Origin: an uncultured Gammaproteobacteria bacterium
GTDB lineage: Bacteria > Pseudomonadota > Gammaproteobacteria > Pseudomonadales > Pseudohongiellaceae
Length of the DNA: 64,000 nt
Direction of reading: 5' to 3'
Assembly (NCBI GenBank): GCA_913061515.1
Contig: CAJXSF010000007.1
Location: 1 to 64,000, forward strand
The notes under the pieces were generated by a model, which searched no databases, was not told the DNA's origin, and worked only from the letters and a program-made list of their open reading frames with translations. Both the position numbers and the translations under genes were made by a program. Below, piece after piece: positions 19,386 through 28,497 of the stretch (the stretch's first letter is position 1; every line of letters starts with the position of its first letter).

Positions 19386-19778
19386 ATGTCTACGACACAA
19401 TACTACGGCACAGGTCGACGCAAGACTGCTACTGCACGAGTCTTCCTTACTAAAGGCACTGGCGAAATCACTATCAATAAGCGTTCGCTAGACGGTTTTT
19501 TCGGTCGCGAAGTGGCACGTATGATTGTTCAGCAACCACTTGAGCTTGTTGAGATGACTGAGAAGTTTGATATCAAAGTGACAGTGAAAGGTGGTGGCAG
19601 CTTCGGTCAAGCCGGCGCAATTCGTCACGGTATCACTCGTGCATTGATGGAATATGACGGTGAGCTACGTCCTACACTGCGTAAAGCAGGCTTTGTAACA
19701 CGTGATGCGCGTGCTGTTGAGCGTAAGAAAGTGGGTCTACGTAAAGCGCGTAAGAAGCCACAGTTCTCCAAGCGTTAA
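19386..19778 (+). CDS. rpsI: 30S ribosomal protein S9
   Basis: Predicted 130 residues, the standard length. It begins [19 protein letters not shown] and ends in the basic tail KKPQFSKR, whose terminal Lys/Arg residues reach the P-site tRNA in the ribosome. AGAGG lies about 12 bases before the ATG. A strong terminator follows at 19820-19860, so rplM-rpsI appears to be a closed two-gene operon. Confidence 0.98.
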   Translation: MSTTQYYGTGRRKTATARVFLTKGTGEITINKRSLDGFFGREVARMIVQQPLELVEMTEKFDIKVTVKGGGSFGQAGAIRHGITRALMEYDGELRPTLRKAGFVTRDARAVERKKVGLRKARKKPQFSKR

Positions 19779-19819
19779 GAGATTTGCTTCGTCGCTCTGC
19801 CATTTGGTGGAGCTCCGAG

Positions 19820-19860
19820 AAAAAGCGCAACTACCCTGGTGGGTGGGATGCGCTTTTTTT
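19820..19860 (+). terminator. Rho-independent terminator after rpsI
   Basis: The stem AAAAAGCGCA / TGCGCTTTTT flanks a 19-base loop that can itself pair (CCCTGG... region) and ends in seven T residues. The A-run on the 5' side makes it potentially bidirectional. It separates the ribosomal operon from petA. Confidence 0.85.
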
Positions 19861-19926
19861 ATGCCTGAAAAATAAAAATTTCTCATATAAATCAATTCCT
19901 TGCCTACCCCCTTGCGACATTTCTTC

Positions 19927-19955
19927 TTGAAAAAAACTGCGTTCTCCGATACCAT
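19927..19955 (+). promoter_or_regulatory. Possible sigma-70 promoter for petA-petBC
   Basis: TTGAAA (19927-19932) and TACCAT (19950-19955) with a 17-base spacer, about 125 bases before the petA start. The -35 is good and the -10 is weak. Confidence 0.35.
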
Positions 19956-20080
19956 TCGCCGCAAATTGCGCAGTCACTGCATTCGGGGAAGTCTTATTGC
20001 TCCCGTTTATAGTTTCTATTCTCGACTCTCTCATGCGATATGAGGGGATTTTTTATGACCAATGCTCAGGAGATAACACG

Positions 20081-20680
20081 GTGAGTGAAGACGGTACTGA
20101 TTCTGGCCGCAGGCGTTTTTTATTGGGATCTACCTCGGTAGTAGGTGTTGCCGGAGTGGTTGGCGCGGTTGTGCCATTCGTTGGTTCTTGGAGCCCAAGC
20201 GCGAAAGCCCGAGCGGCTGGCGCAGCGGTTCGCGTGGATATCAGCTCTATTGAACCCGGCTCTATTTTGGGTCCAATTCCCGCATGGCGAGGCCGACCTA
20301 TATTTGTCGTGCGTCGTTCTGAAGAGGCTCTTGCCGCGTTGCCAACGCAAGATGCCCGTTTGCAGGATCCAGACTCTACACAGCCTGAGCAGCCGGAATA
20401 CGCCACTAACGAATATCGTTCGCGTGAGCCAGAAATTCTGGTTCTAGTGGGTTTGTGTCCGCACTTGTTCTGTTCGCCAACCCCTCATGTCGCAGTGCGT
20501 GCTGAGTCATTTGATGAACAATGGAAAGGGGGCTTCTTCTGCCCTTGCCACGGTTCACGTTTTGACCTCGCTGGCCGCGTCTATCAGGGTTCACCTGCGT
20601 CAAGAAACATGCAGGTGCCACCTTACTACTACGAGTCAGATAGTGTTCTAGTGATCGGTGAAGACGGGGTGAATGCATAA
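20081..20680 (+). CDS. petA: PetA, Rieske iron-sulfur subunit of cytochrome bc1
   Basis: Predicted 199 residues. It carries electrons from ubiquinol to cytochrome c1 in the periplasm. A twin-arginine signal-anchor (GRRRFLLGST and a hydrophobic stretch) heads the protein. The 2Fe-2S ligands are in CPHLFC and CPCHGS, where the usual first box CTHLGC is altered but the Cys and His ligands remain. The start is GTG 20081, preceded by AGGAG; upstream in-frame codons lack a ribosome site and would bury the Tat signal. The stop shares one base with the next ATG (TAATG). Confidence 0.94.
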   Translation: MSEDGTDSGRRRFLLGSTSVVGVAGVVGAVVPFVGSWSPSAKARAAGAAVRVDISSIEPGSILGPIPAWRGRPIFVVRRSEEALAALPTQDARLQDPDSTQPEQPEYATNEYRSREPEILVLVGLCPHLFCSPTPHVAVRAESFDEQWKGGFFCPCHGSRFDLAGRVYQGSPASRNMQVPPYYYESDSVLVIGEDGVNA

Positions 20681-22689
20681 TGAGTACTGAGAACAAAAGT
20701 GGTTGGATTGTCTCCTCGCTTGCTGGTCTAAGAGACTGGACGAACGATCGCCTTCCAATTGTGGCCGCCTGGGAGCGGCACATGAGCAAATACTACGCAC
20801 CCAAGAACTTCAATTTCTGGTATTTCTTTGGTGTTTTATCGTTGGTCGTATTGGTAATGCAACTGCTTACCGGTGTTTGGCTAACAATGAACTATACCAA
20901 TAGTGCCGAAGGCGCATTCGCTTCAGTCGAATACATCATGCGTGATGTAGAGTGGGGATGGTTGCTGCGCTACTTGCACTCAACTGGTGCCTCTGCCTTC
21001 TTTATCGTCGTGTACATGCACATGTTCCGCGGCCTTATGTACGGTTCTTATAAGAAGCCACGCGAACTCGTTTGGGTGTTCGGCATGGCTATCTACCTAG
21101 TACTCGTAATCGAAGGGTTCATGGGTTACGTACTGCCTTGGGGACAAATGTCCTACTGGGGTGCGAACGTAATCGTGTCGTTGGTGGGAGCGATCCCAGT
21201 AATTGGTGAGGACCTACTCGTTTGGGTTCGAGGCGATTACCTCATTTCAGGCGCGACTCTTAATCGATTCTTCGCTTTGCACGTTGTGGCATTACCGATC
21301 GTCTTGTTGGCATTGGTCGTTCTTCACTTGTTGGCATTGCATGAAGTGGGTTCAAACAACCCAGACGGTATTGAAATCAAGAAAAACAAAGGGCCAGACG
21401 GCGTGCCTCTTGACGGCATTCCATTCCACCCTTACTACACAGTGCACGACTTGGTCGGTATTACTGTATTCCTATTTGTATTCTGCTTCGTTGTATTCTT
21501 CGTTCCAGAGATGGGCGGTTACTTCTTAGAGCATGCGAATTTCCAAGAAGCTGATGCGCTTAAAACTCCTGAGCACGTGCCACCAGTTTGGTACTACACG
21601 CCTTTCTACTCAATGTTGCGTGCTGTTACTGTGCCGTTGTTTGGGATCGATGCGAAGTTCTGGGGTCTGATTGTGATGTTTGGTGCGATTGCGATTCTGT
21701 TCGTCGTACCATGGCTCGATCGTAGCCCAGTGAAATCGATTCGTTACAAAGGTTGGGGCAGCCGTATTGCGCTTCTTGCCTTCACTGTTGCGTTTATCAT
21801 TCTAGGTGTTTTGGGGACCATGGCGGTAAGTCCAGCGCGCACTTTGCTTGCGCAAATTATGACGGTGGTCTACTTCTTGTTCTTCTTCCTAATGCCTTGG
21901 TATACGGCTAAAGAGCAGACCTTCCCAGAGCCACAGCGAGTCACTGGACGTTGGATTACATGGAAACAATTAGTAATCACTCTTGCATTGCTTGGCGCAT
22001 TGGTCCTTCTCCCGCTCAAAGCGGTGGGGGCAGAGTCTAATGTTGCGCTTGACGACATCGCGGTTGATGTCACTGACCAAGCGTCTTTGCAGTCTGGCTA
22101 TAAGTACTACATGAACTACTGTGTCTCTTGTCATGAATTAGGTTATGCACGCTATGAGCGTACGGCTGATGACTTGGGGATTCCTCATGAGATGATCTTG
22201 GAGAACATGATTTTTAATGAGCACCAAATCGGTGATCTCATGGAAAATGCAATGTCTGCCGAGAATGCTAAGAACTGGTTTGGCGCTGCGCCTCCCGATT
22301 TGACTCTTATTGGCCGCGTTCGTAGCCCTGAGTGGTTGTACACTTATCTGCGTTCTTTCTACGCAGATGACTCACGACCATACGGTGTTAACAACGTAGT
22401 GTTCCCTAATGTCGGCATGCCTAATGTCCTTCATGAGCTACAAGGGGATGTTGTTTGTGCGCACGGCGATGTTGATCATTGTGAGATCGAGCATGTTGAA
22501 GGCACCGGCACATTAAGCCCTGCAGAGTTTGATAAAGCCGTAGGCGATATTGTGAATTTCCTTTACTACATCGGTGAACCAGTGCGTGCAACTCGCGAAT
22601 ACATTGGTTTCTTCGTTCTAGGGTTCCTGGCGATTCTGTTTGTATTCACGACTCTGTTGAATCGTGAGTATTGGAAAAATATTCACTGA
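20680..22689 (+). CDS. petBC: Fused cytochrome b - cytochrome c1 (PetBC)
   Basis: A single 669-codon frame. Residues 1-about 425 are cytochrome b: eight membrane segments, the haem-ligand helices with LLRYLHSTGAS and MHMFRG, and the Qo-site motif PVWYYTPFYSMLR. Residues about 429-451 look like a signal peptide (KQLVITLALLGALVLLP, cleavage after VGA). Residues 452-669 are cytochrome c1, with the haem c site CVSCH (481-485), the axial Met580 in VGMPNVL, and a C-terminal anchor (about 641-660). In most gammaproteobacteria petB and petC are separate; the fused form is known from Bradyrhizobium fbcH, where signal peptidase cuts the precursor. No start codon exists in frame at the junction. Confidence 0.95.
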   Translation: MSTENKSGWIVSSLAGLRDWTNDRLPIVAAWERHMSKYYAPKNFNFWYFFGVLSLVVLVMQLLTGVWLTMNYTNSAEGAFASVEYIMRDVEWGWLLRYLHSTGASAFFIVVYMHMFRGLMYGSYKKPRELVWVFGMAIYLVLVIEGFMGYVLPWGQMSYWGANVIVSLVGAIPVIGEDLLVWVRGDYLISGATLNRFFALHVVALPIVLLALVVLHLLALHEVGSNNPDGIEIKKNKGPDGVPLDGIPFHPYYTVHDLVGITVFLFVFCFVVFFVPEMGGYFLEHANFQEADALKTPEHVPPVWYYTPFYSMLRAVTVPLFGIDAKFWGLIVMFGAIAILFVVPWLDRSPVKSIRYKGWGSRIALLAFTVAFIILGVLGTMAVSPARTLLAQIMTVVYFLFFFLMPWYTAKEQTFPEPQRVTGRWITWKQLVITLALLGALVLLPLKAVGAESNVALDDIAVDVTDQASLQSGYKYYMNYCVSCHELGYARYERTADDLGIPHEMILENMIFNEHQIGDLMENAMSAENAKNWFGAAPPDLTLIGRVRSPEWLYTYLRSFYADDSRPYGVNNVVFPNVGMPNVLHELQGDVVCAHGDVDHCEIEHVEGTGTLSPAEFDKAVGDIVNFLYYIGEPVRATREYIGFFVLGFLAILFVFTTLLNREYWKNIH

Positions 22690-22700
22690 AACGTTTAGGT

Positions 22701-22720
22701 TTCGCCGAGTTTACGGCGAA
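22701..22720 (+). terminator. Hairpin between petBC and sspA
   Basis: Perfect 7-bp stem TTCGCCG/CGGCGAA with a 6-base loop, 12 bases after the petBC stop and 14 before sspA. There is no T-run, so it may attenuate transcription or protect the 3' end of the pet mRNA rather than terminate fully. Confidence 0.4.
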
Positions 22721-22734
22721 TAGAGGTTGATAGT

Positions 22735-23367
22735 ATGGGTGTGGTCGCTAAACGTTCGTCAATGACGTTTTATTCCGATGGAACAAGTCAATACAGTCAC
22801 CGTGTGCGCATTGTGCTCGCTGAAAAAGGTGTAACGGTTGAAACAATCGATGTGGATCCTGAGCATAAGCCTGAGGATCTCGCGTCATTGAATCCTTACA
22901 ATACACTGCCGACCCTTGTTGATCGTGATCTTGTATTGTACGAAGCCAATATCATGATGGAATACTTGGATGAGCGCTTTCCACACCCGCCGCTCTTCCC
23001 AGTTTACCCAGTGGCACGTGCCCAAAGCCGTTTGTGGATGTATCGCATCCAGCGCGATTGGTGTGCCTCTGTGGATTTCATCATGAGTGGCAAAGGCACG
23101 GCGGCTGAGTTAGACAAAGCGCGTAAGGAACTGCGTGAAAGTCTCACCTCAATCGCCCCTATTTTCTCTGAAAAGCCTTTTTTCATGAGTGATGAGTTCA
23201 CCATTGTGGATTGCTGTGTCACCCCGATTCTTTGGCGTCTGCCAGCATTAGGAATCGAATTGCCCGAGACGAAAGCCTTGCAACCATTGTTAGACTATCG
23301 TGCACGCTTGTTCTCCAGAGACTCTGTGCGAGCGAGTTTGTCTGAACAAGAGCGAGAGATGCTCTAA
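22735..23367 (+). CDS. sspA: SspA, stringent starvation protein A
   Basis: Predicted 210 residues with a glutathione S-transferase fold: an N-terminal thioredoxin-like half ([20 protein letters not shown], with [22 protein letters not shown]) and an alpha-helical C-terminal half. SspA binds RNA polymerase-sigma-70 and changes promoter use in stationary phase. It lacks the catalytic residue of true GSTs, as expected. AGAGG lies eight bases upstream of the ATG. The sequence pet genes-sspA-sspB is the standard gammaproteobacterial order. Confidence 0.96.
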   Translation: MGVVAKRSSMTFYSDGTSQYSHRVRIVLAEKGVTVETIDVDPEHKPEDLASLNPYNTLPTLVDRDLVLYEANIMMEYLDERFPHPPLFPVYPVARAQSRLWMYRIQRDWCASVDFIMSGKGTAAELDKARKELRESLTSIAPIFSEKPFFMSDEFTIVDCCVTPILWRLPALGIELPETKALQPLLDYRARLFSRDSVRASLSEQEREML

Positions 23368-23378
23368 GTCACTAAGCA

Positions 23379-23401
23379 ATGCCGTCTTTGATTGACGGCA
23401 T
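23379..23401 (+). terminator. Hairpin between sspA and sspB
   Basis: Perfect 8-bp stem ATGCCGTC/GACGGCAT with a 7-base loop, starting 12 bases after the sspA stop. The downstream sequence (TTGCAT) has no T-run. It may lower read-through into sspB. The stretch has an in-frame ATG that extends the sspB frame, which I do not consider a start. Confidence 0.45.
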
Positions 23402-23459
23402 TTGCATACTAGCGTCAATAATAATTTTTTGTATTCCCAATGCGGTGCCCAGCATGAGC

Positions 23460-23867
23460 ATGACCTCTAGTCGTCCCTATATATTACGCGCTTTATACGA
23501 ATGGATCTTGGAGAACTCTTGTACTCCTTATATCCTCGTCAACGCTTACGGAGAAGGCGTCCAGGTACCACAAGAGCATGTGAAGGACGGTCAAATTGTG
23601 CTGAACATCGCGCCAGCGGCAGTGCACGGTTTGCAAATTTTTGATGAGGCGATTGAGTTTAGTGGTCGTTTTGCTGGGATTCCTACACCTGTCTATGTGC
23701 CGGTTGGATCAGTGTTAGGCATATACGCACGTGAAAACGGACAGGGGATGGTGTTTGATCAAGACAAGCCTGAGCCACCTAGCCCTGTAAGCCCTCCTCC
23801 AGGCACGCCTAAGAAGAGCGAGCCCAAACCTACTAGTAATCGTCCTTCGCTACGCGTTGTGAAGTAA
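23460..23867 (+). CDS. sspB: SspB, ClpXP protease specificity-enhancing factor
   Basis: Predicted 135 residues. SspB binds ssrA-tagged proteins and delivers them to ClpXP. The N-terminal domain begins MTSSRPYILRALYEWILEN, which matches Pseudomonas SspB and fixes the start at ATG 23460 (ATG 23454 is also possible). A flexible Pro/Lys-rich linker leads to the C-terminal tail RPSLRVVK, the conserved ClpX-binding peptide. No convincing ribosome site is visible, and a hairpin lies upstream, so expression may depend on sspA translation. Confidence 0.94.
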   Translation: MTSSRPYILRALYEWILENSCTPYILVNAYGEGVQVPQEHVKDGQIVLNIAPAAVHGLQIFDEAIEFSGRFAGIPTPVYVPVGSVLGIYARENGQGMVFDQDKPEPPSPVSPPPGTPKKSEPKPTSNRPSLRVVK

Positions 23868-23878
23868 AGTTAGTTGTT

Positions 23879-23900
23879 AGGCTACAGCAAGCTGTAGCCT
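23879..23900. terminator. Hairpin between convergent sspB and dolP
   Basis: Perfect 9-bp stem AGGCTACAG/CTGTAGCCT with a CAAG loop, 11 bases past the sspB stop and 10 before the dolP stop. It lacks T-runs but its place between convergent genes suggests a shared 3' end signal. Confidence 0.55.
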
Positions 23901-23910
23901 GAATACTGCG

Positions 23911-24483
23911 TTAGATATATTCGAATACCTTCACTACTTTAGAAACACCTGCCACGTTGCGCGCTAATAGCGCCGCACGATCACCCTGTGCCTGCGATAC
24001 CATGCCCATTAGATAGACAGTGCCGTTTTCAGTGATGACGCGAATACGTCCTGCGGGAACGTCTTTGTTGGCCGCCATTTGTGTACGGACTTTGGTGCTG
24101 ATCCAGCTGTCATTAGTGCGTGACAGAAGCGTTGTTTTGCCAGCAACCTCTAATTCATTATGCACTCGGCGTATCTGAGCGCTAGCATCAGCGGCAATCT
24201 GCCCAGCGCGATTTTTAAGCGCATCTGACTGTACTTGCCCTACAAGCAGAACTACACCGTTGTGACTGATCACATTGAAGTGCGCATCGCGGAAGGCAGG
24301 TTCGATGGACTTCATATTGACAGTCACTTTCGTTTCAATGGACTCGTCCTCTACAATCGTTCCCGCTGTACGAACCCCTGGGTCTTCAACAATGCCATTT
24401 TCGTCGGTAGTAGCGACCAGAATAGACGTGCAGGCAGTGCTCATTAAAAGCAAAGTAGTCGCAAGCAAACGAATAATCATCAC
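23911..24483 (-). CDS. dolP: DolP/YraP-like BON-domain outer-membrane lipoprotein
   Basis: Predicted 190 residues. A lipoprotein signal ends in the lipobox LLLMSTAC. Two BON domains follow: roughly residues 45-110 (HFNVISHNGVVLLVGQVQS) and 115-190 (IRVITENGTVYLMGMVSQ). DolP binds anionic phospholipid at the division site and supports outer-membrane integrity and BAM activity. The start overlaps the end of diaA by four bases. The set dolP-diaA-yraN-lpoA is the same as in E. coli. Confidence 0.92.
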   Translation of the reverse strand: MMIIRLLATTLLLMSTACTSILVATTDENGIVEDPGVRTAGTIVEDESIETKVTVNMKSIEPAFRDAHFNVISHNGVVLLVGQVQSDALKNRAGQIAADASAQIRRVHNELEVAGKTTLLSRTNDSWISTKVRTQMAANKDVPAGRIRVITENGTVYLMGMVSQAQGDRAALLARNVAGVSKVVKVFEYI

Positions 24484-25076
24484 AATTCATCCTCTCCAAA
24501 AATTTGAATGTCTATCAAATCACACAAACTGTGTAGCACCAGCAAATGTACTTCATGAATCCTTGCTACGGATTGGGCAGGAACCCTAATTTCTACGTCG
24601 CCTTCCTCAAGCAACTCTGACATCTCACCGCCATCACGGCCAGTTAGTATGACGACTCTTAAACCGCGTTCGTGAGCAGCCTTAATGGTCTCTGCCGTAT
24701 TGCGCACATTTCCGCTGGCAGAGATTGCTAATAGTATATCGCCCTCTTGAGCTAAGACCCGCAACTGTTTAGAAAACACTTCACGGTATGTGAAGTCGTT
24801 CGCGATACTCGTCAAGGCTAATGTGTCTGCATTCAGGGCAATTGCGGGAAACCCAGGGCGTTCGCGCTCAAAACGCGTTAACAATATAGATGAGAAATAT
24901 TGCGCTAGGCTACCAGAGCCGGCAATGCCGCAACACATTACTTTATTGCCCGTTAATAATGATTGGGTAATAAGCTCGCTCGCCTGAACGATGGCGGGGC
25001 CTATAGTGGCAACAGCTCCCTGCTTGGTGGCGACGCTGTGATTAAAATGTTGGGTAACTCGTTGTTGCAAATCCAT
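24480..25076 (-). CDS. diaA: DiaA/GmhA-like SIS-domain protein
   Basis: Predicted 198 residues, with one SIS domain of the phosphoheptose isomerase type (VMCCGIAGSGSLAQYFSSILL and DILLAISASGNVRNTAETIKAA). The position between yraN and dolP points to DiaA, which promotes DnaA assembly at oriC in E. coli, rather than to GmhA of the LPS heptose pathway; the two are hard to separate by eye. It lies 89 bases downstream of yraN. Confidence 0.85.
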   Translation of the reverse strand: MDLQQRVTQHFNHSVATKQGAVATIGPAIVQASELITQSLLTGNKVMCCGIAGSGSLAQYFSSILLTRFERERPGFPAIALNADTLALTSIANDFTYREVFSKQLRVLAQEGDILLAISASGNVRNTAETIKAAHERGLRVVILTGRDGGEMSELLEEGDVEIRVPAQSVARIHEVHLLVLHSLCDLIDIQIFGEDEL

Positions 25077-25165
25077 TGGCTCGACCGTTGCTTAATCACG
25101 ATATCAGCCATTTTACTTTAATTTGTTGAACTGTACATGAATCCTCCACTTGTTAGCCACTCATG

Positions 25166-25555
25166 CTAGTAATGTCCGTTGAGGCCAAAGGCATTTTGAC
25201 GCCAATCAAAGCAGAGTGTTTTGCCATCGGCGTGCATTGTGATGCCGAGGATGTCGAAGCGACAAGGGGTGCTTTGGCTTAAGCGATGGATATTCAAATA
25301 CAACAAAGCGGTACGAATAAGTTTTCGTTGTTTGCGCCTATTTACGGTTTCGACTGCGCGGCCAAATCGTTCGGATTTTCGGTAGCGTACTTCAACAAAT
25401 ACTAAAGTGTTTTCATCGCGCATGATGAGGTCTATTTCGCCGAGTTTACATTGAAAGTTGCGCGTGATCAGGGATAGTCCGCGAGCGTCTAAGTAATTGT
25501 TCGCAATACTTTCTAGCGCCTGCCCAAGCGCGCGCGTGGGGGATTTTTGTTCCAT
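25166..25555 (-). CDS. yraN: YraN, UPF0102 nuclease-fold protein
   Basis: Predicted 129 residues. It shows the restriction-endonuclease-like core: A....YL...G..LITRNFQCKLGEIDLIMRDENTLVFVEVRYRKS, with the Glu/Asp-x-Val-Glu-Val-Lys/Arg pattern. Its cellular role is not established. It is the usual neighbour of lpoA and rsmI, here 73 bases after lpoA on the same strand. Confidence 0.92.
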   Translation of the reverse strand: MEQKSPTRALGQALESIANNYLDARGLSLITRNFQCKLGEIDLIMRDENTLVFVEVRYRKSERFGRAVETVNRRKQRKLIRTALLYLNIHRLSQSTPCRFDILGITMHADGKTLCFDWRQNAFGLNGHY

Positions 25556-25628
25556 AGAATCACGTCCATTGTGAGAAAAGGAATGAGGGTGCTTAACTCC
25601 AGTATAGACCGATTGCTAAAAGTGGACG

Positions 25629-27479
25629 TTAGTCGTCCAGCGGGCTGGCGATGCCATTAATGAAAACTGCATTGCGCAGCTTGCGGTGAATGCTGCCATC
25701 ACTTTCATAATGCAGTTCGCCAGTGGCCCCATTAAGGCGGGTGAAAGGAAATTCGCGCATCAACTCCATACGCAAGTATAAGCGATAGGCATCGACCCCC
25801 ATCGCGCGCAGGCGTTGTATTGGGCCAGAGGCGGCAGACCAAGTGGCGCTCACACTAGTCTTTAAAGGGTCGTCGTTATCTAAAATCCAAGGGGCATCGT
25901 TGAAAATGACGTTGTTCAAGTCTCGATTCGCTGTCGTATTGTTTCCGCCATCATAAATTGATGGCATGGCATACACGGGGACATCGTCTGCGAAATGGAA
26001 TGCTAGAGTAGGCTTGATTTGTCGACCCTCATTCGGATTGGCGAGTAAGAATATAAAATCAACATCTTGTCGGCGCCGCGGGATAAACTCGATGTTTTGT
26101 CTTGGGATTAAGTTACGAATCCTTGCGGCACGAGCTTCGCTGGCATCGATGCTGAATATGCGTTTGATGACGGGAGAGTAGTCACGTGCATCGGCATAAC
26201 TATCGACAGAAACAATAGTGCCACCAAGTTGTTGCCAGTAGTTGACGAAGGTATCTTGGATGCGCAGATAATCCCCACCGCTAGGGGTCAATACGGCCGC
26301 ATAGCGATGCCCAGCTGCCCATGCGGTGTCAGCCGCTTGCATGATTTCATCCTCGGGGGCGAGGCCGAATTGGTATAAGCCTTGTGGCGCGCCGCTGCCT
26401 GGGTCTCCGTAGTTAAGAGCTAAGGTAGGAACGGGCATAGGGCGGCTAGAGCGTTGTACTCGGCGAACCGCATCTTTCAAAATAGGACCGATTATCAATT
26501 GGGCTCCTTCCTCTACGGCTTGGTCATAGAGTACAAGGGGCTCCGCTTGATAACTCGTGTCGTAGATTCGTACCTGAGGGACATCTCTGCCGTTGGCTAG
26601 GGCCTCATAATAAGCACTTAAAAATCCTTCGCTAATCGCTTTGCCGACTGGTTCTTGCACAGGTACAACTAAGGCAATTTCATGAGGCCTGTTTTCCCAT
26701 ATGCTATAGATTCGGGCGACGGCGGCGGGCAATGAGCTGGCGGCGCTATGTTGTGTCCACGTGTTGCGCCACTGGTCTATGGCGCTAATTTGCGCTTGAA
26801 AGTCTCGCTGGTTGCTCTGGACAAGACGCGAAAGCTCTAACCAGCCACGAAGCTCATACGAGTCTACAGCCGTGCTTGAGCTCACTAACGCATTGCGCGG
26901 AGCGCTCGACAATATCTCCCAAATGATGTCGTTATTCTCGACTTGTCTGTCGTTATCGAGTAGAGGGGTCAGTTGAATTCTTTCTCGCACCGCCGCTATG
27001 TATTGGCCGTCCTGGAAGAACCCTTCAGCACGCAACTCTCGTAATGTGATCTGCAAATCGGGTGCCTGAGAATTGATAGGGCTTAAGGTGGAAGATTGTA
27101 GGGCGCGAAGGGCAACCTCGGGTTCTTCTTGAGCCAACGCCAAATTGGCTACCGCTACCGCATAGCGAACTTGGGTGGGTTCGGGTAAATCGGTGATATT
27201 GTTAATGCGCTCTAGTGTCGTTTGCGCCTCTTCTATACTGCCTGCCTGTAACATCAACTCTACTGCGTCTAGGCGATAGTCGGCAGATTCTGGGCTGCTG
27301 CTATTTCTAGCGAGGTCTAAGGCGTTTTGTATAGCACTGGCCTGGTCGCCAAACTCGATGCTCTCAATTGGCGCTAAAGGAGCTTGAGGCGAAGGGTTGG
27401 CACAAGACAATAAGGTGGCTAGGCCACAGATTAGGCTAAGAGTGCGAAGCCTTGTGTGAACAAATTGGATTTCAGGCAT
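25629..27479 (-). CDS. lpoA: LpoA, outer-membrane lipoprotein activator of PBP1A
   Basis: Predicted 616 residues. The signal ends in the lipobox ATLLSC. The N-terminal part has TPR-like helical repeats (about residues 40-260), and the C-terminal part has the periplasmic-binding-protein fold (from about 270, EIALVVPVQEPVGKAISEGF and LIIGPILKDAVRRVQ). LpoA reaches through the periplasm to stimulate PBP1A during cell-wall growth. Divergent from rsmI, the same arrangement as in E. coli and Pseudomonas. Confidence 0.94.
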   Translation of the reverse strand: MPEIQFVHTRLRTLSLICGLATLLSCANPSPQAPLAPIESIEFGDQASAIQNALDLARNSSSPESADYRLDAVELMLQAGSIEEAQTTLERINNITDLPEPTQVRYAVAVANLALAQEEPEVALRALQSSTLSPINSQAPDLQITLRELRAEGFFQDGQYIAAVRERIQLTPLLDNDRQVENNDIIWEILSSAPRNALVSSSTAVDSYELRGWLELSRLVQSNQRDFQAQISAIDQWRNTWTQHSAASSLPAAVARIYSIWENRPHEIALVVPVQEPVGKAISEGFLSAYYEALANGRDVPQVRIYDTSYQAEPLVLYDQAVEEGAQLIIGPILKDAVRRVQRSSRPMPVPTLALNYGDPGSGAPQGLYQFGLAPEDEIMQAADTAWAAGHRYAAVLTPSGGDYLRIQDTFVNYWQQLGGTIVSVDSYADARDYSPVIKRIFSIDASEARAARIRNLIPRQNIEFIPRRRQDVDFIFLLANPNEGRQIKPTLAFHFADDVPVYAMPSIYDGGNNTTANRDLNNVIFNDAPWILDNDDPLKTSVSATWSAASGPIQRLRAMGVDAYRLYLRMELMREFPFTRLNGATGELHYESDGSIHRKLRNAVFINGIASPLDD

Positions 27480-27618
27480 GGGTATGACAACAGCGCAGTG
27501 ATTAGAAGAGGAAGCTTATTACAGTTGCTTGGTACGAGCAACTTGGGTCGATGCACAGCCTTGCACGCCTGTGTATACTGCGTTGTTTGCGCACTCTAGC
27601 TGCTTAGGACTTTAGACC

Positions 27619-28482
27619 ATGGCCTCAAATGAAAATGATTCTCCTGCCCTTTATATAGTCGCGACTCCAATAGGGAATCTAGGGGATATGACAGCAAGAG
27701 CTATCGAAGTGCTGCGCTCAGTTGACTTAATTGCTGCTGAAGACACCCGGCATAGCGCGCGTTTGATGCAACATTTTGGTATTACGACACGCATGACGCC
27801 TTACCATGACTTTAGCGACGACGCGAGAGTGGAGTCCTTGTTGTCACAGGTGCTCGAAGGGCAGTCAATTGCGTTGATCTCGGATGCGGGAACGCCGTTG
27901 ATCTCCGATCCCGGTTATCGCTTGGTGCAACGCGCTAGAGAGCAGTCGATACGAGTTGTGCCTATTCCTGGTGTCTGTGCGATTACTACAGCGTTAAGTG
28001 CGGCAGGTTTGCCTAGCGACCGCTTCACCTTTGAAGGCTTTCCTGCGGCCAAACGCACGGGGCGACAGAAACATTTTCAAAGCTTAGTACAGGAGACTCG
28101 CACGATAATCTTCTACGAGTCGCCCCACCGAATTCTCGACAGTATAGATGACATGCTTGAAGTGTTTGGGGCGCAGCGTGAGGCTGTTATTTGCCGAGAG
28201 CTTACAAAGACTTTTGAAACCCTTTATGGCGCAAGTCTTGGTCAATTGCAGTCATGGATTCGAGAAGATGCGAACCGACAAAGAGGAGAGTTTGTCATAA
28301 TTGTGCGCGGCGCGGTTGCGCAACCAGAGGAAGCGTTGAACGCTGAGGTGCTGAGAACCTTGACTATTTTGTTGGAGAGTTTGTCGGTTAAGCAGGCGGC
28401 AGCCTTAACTGCCCAGATCACCGGAGTTAAGAAAAACTTATTGTATGAGCGCGCCCTAGAGATCAGTAAGGCGCACTCATAG
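27619..28482 (+). CDS. rsmI: RsmI, 16S rRNA C1402 2'-O-methyltransferase
   Basis: Predicted 287 residues. It methylates the ribose of C1402 in the decoding centre; RsmH (33084) adds the base methyl group at the same nucleotide. The SAM-binding tetrapyrrole-methylase fold is shown by YIVATPIGNLGDMTARA, LIAAEDTRHSARLM, LISDAGTPLISDPGYRLV, and IFYESPHRILDS. It is divergent from lpoA and ends 15 bases from the convergent ydbL. Confidence 0.97.
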   Translation: MASNENDSPALYIVATPIGNLGDMTARAIEVLRSVDLIAAEDTRHSARLMQHFGITTRMTPYHDFSDDARVESLLSQVLEGQSIALISDAGTPLISDPGYRLVQRAREQSIRVVPIPGVCAITTALSAAGLPSDRFTFEGFPAAKRTGRQKHFQSLVQETRTIIFYESPHRILDSIDDMLEVFGAQREAVICRELTKTFETLYGASLGQLQSWIREDANRQRGEFVIIVRGAVAQPEEALNAEVLRTLTILLESLSVKQAAALTAQITGVKKNLLYERALEISKAHS

Positions 28483-28497
28483 TGCTGGTTAGATTGC

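Noticed and set aside
21940-22060. petB/petC fusion as a frameshift or missed stop
   Set aside because: The frame is continuous, with a sensible linker and signal-like segment, and no in-frame start codon suited to a separate petC. It still deserves comparison with relatives.
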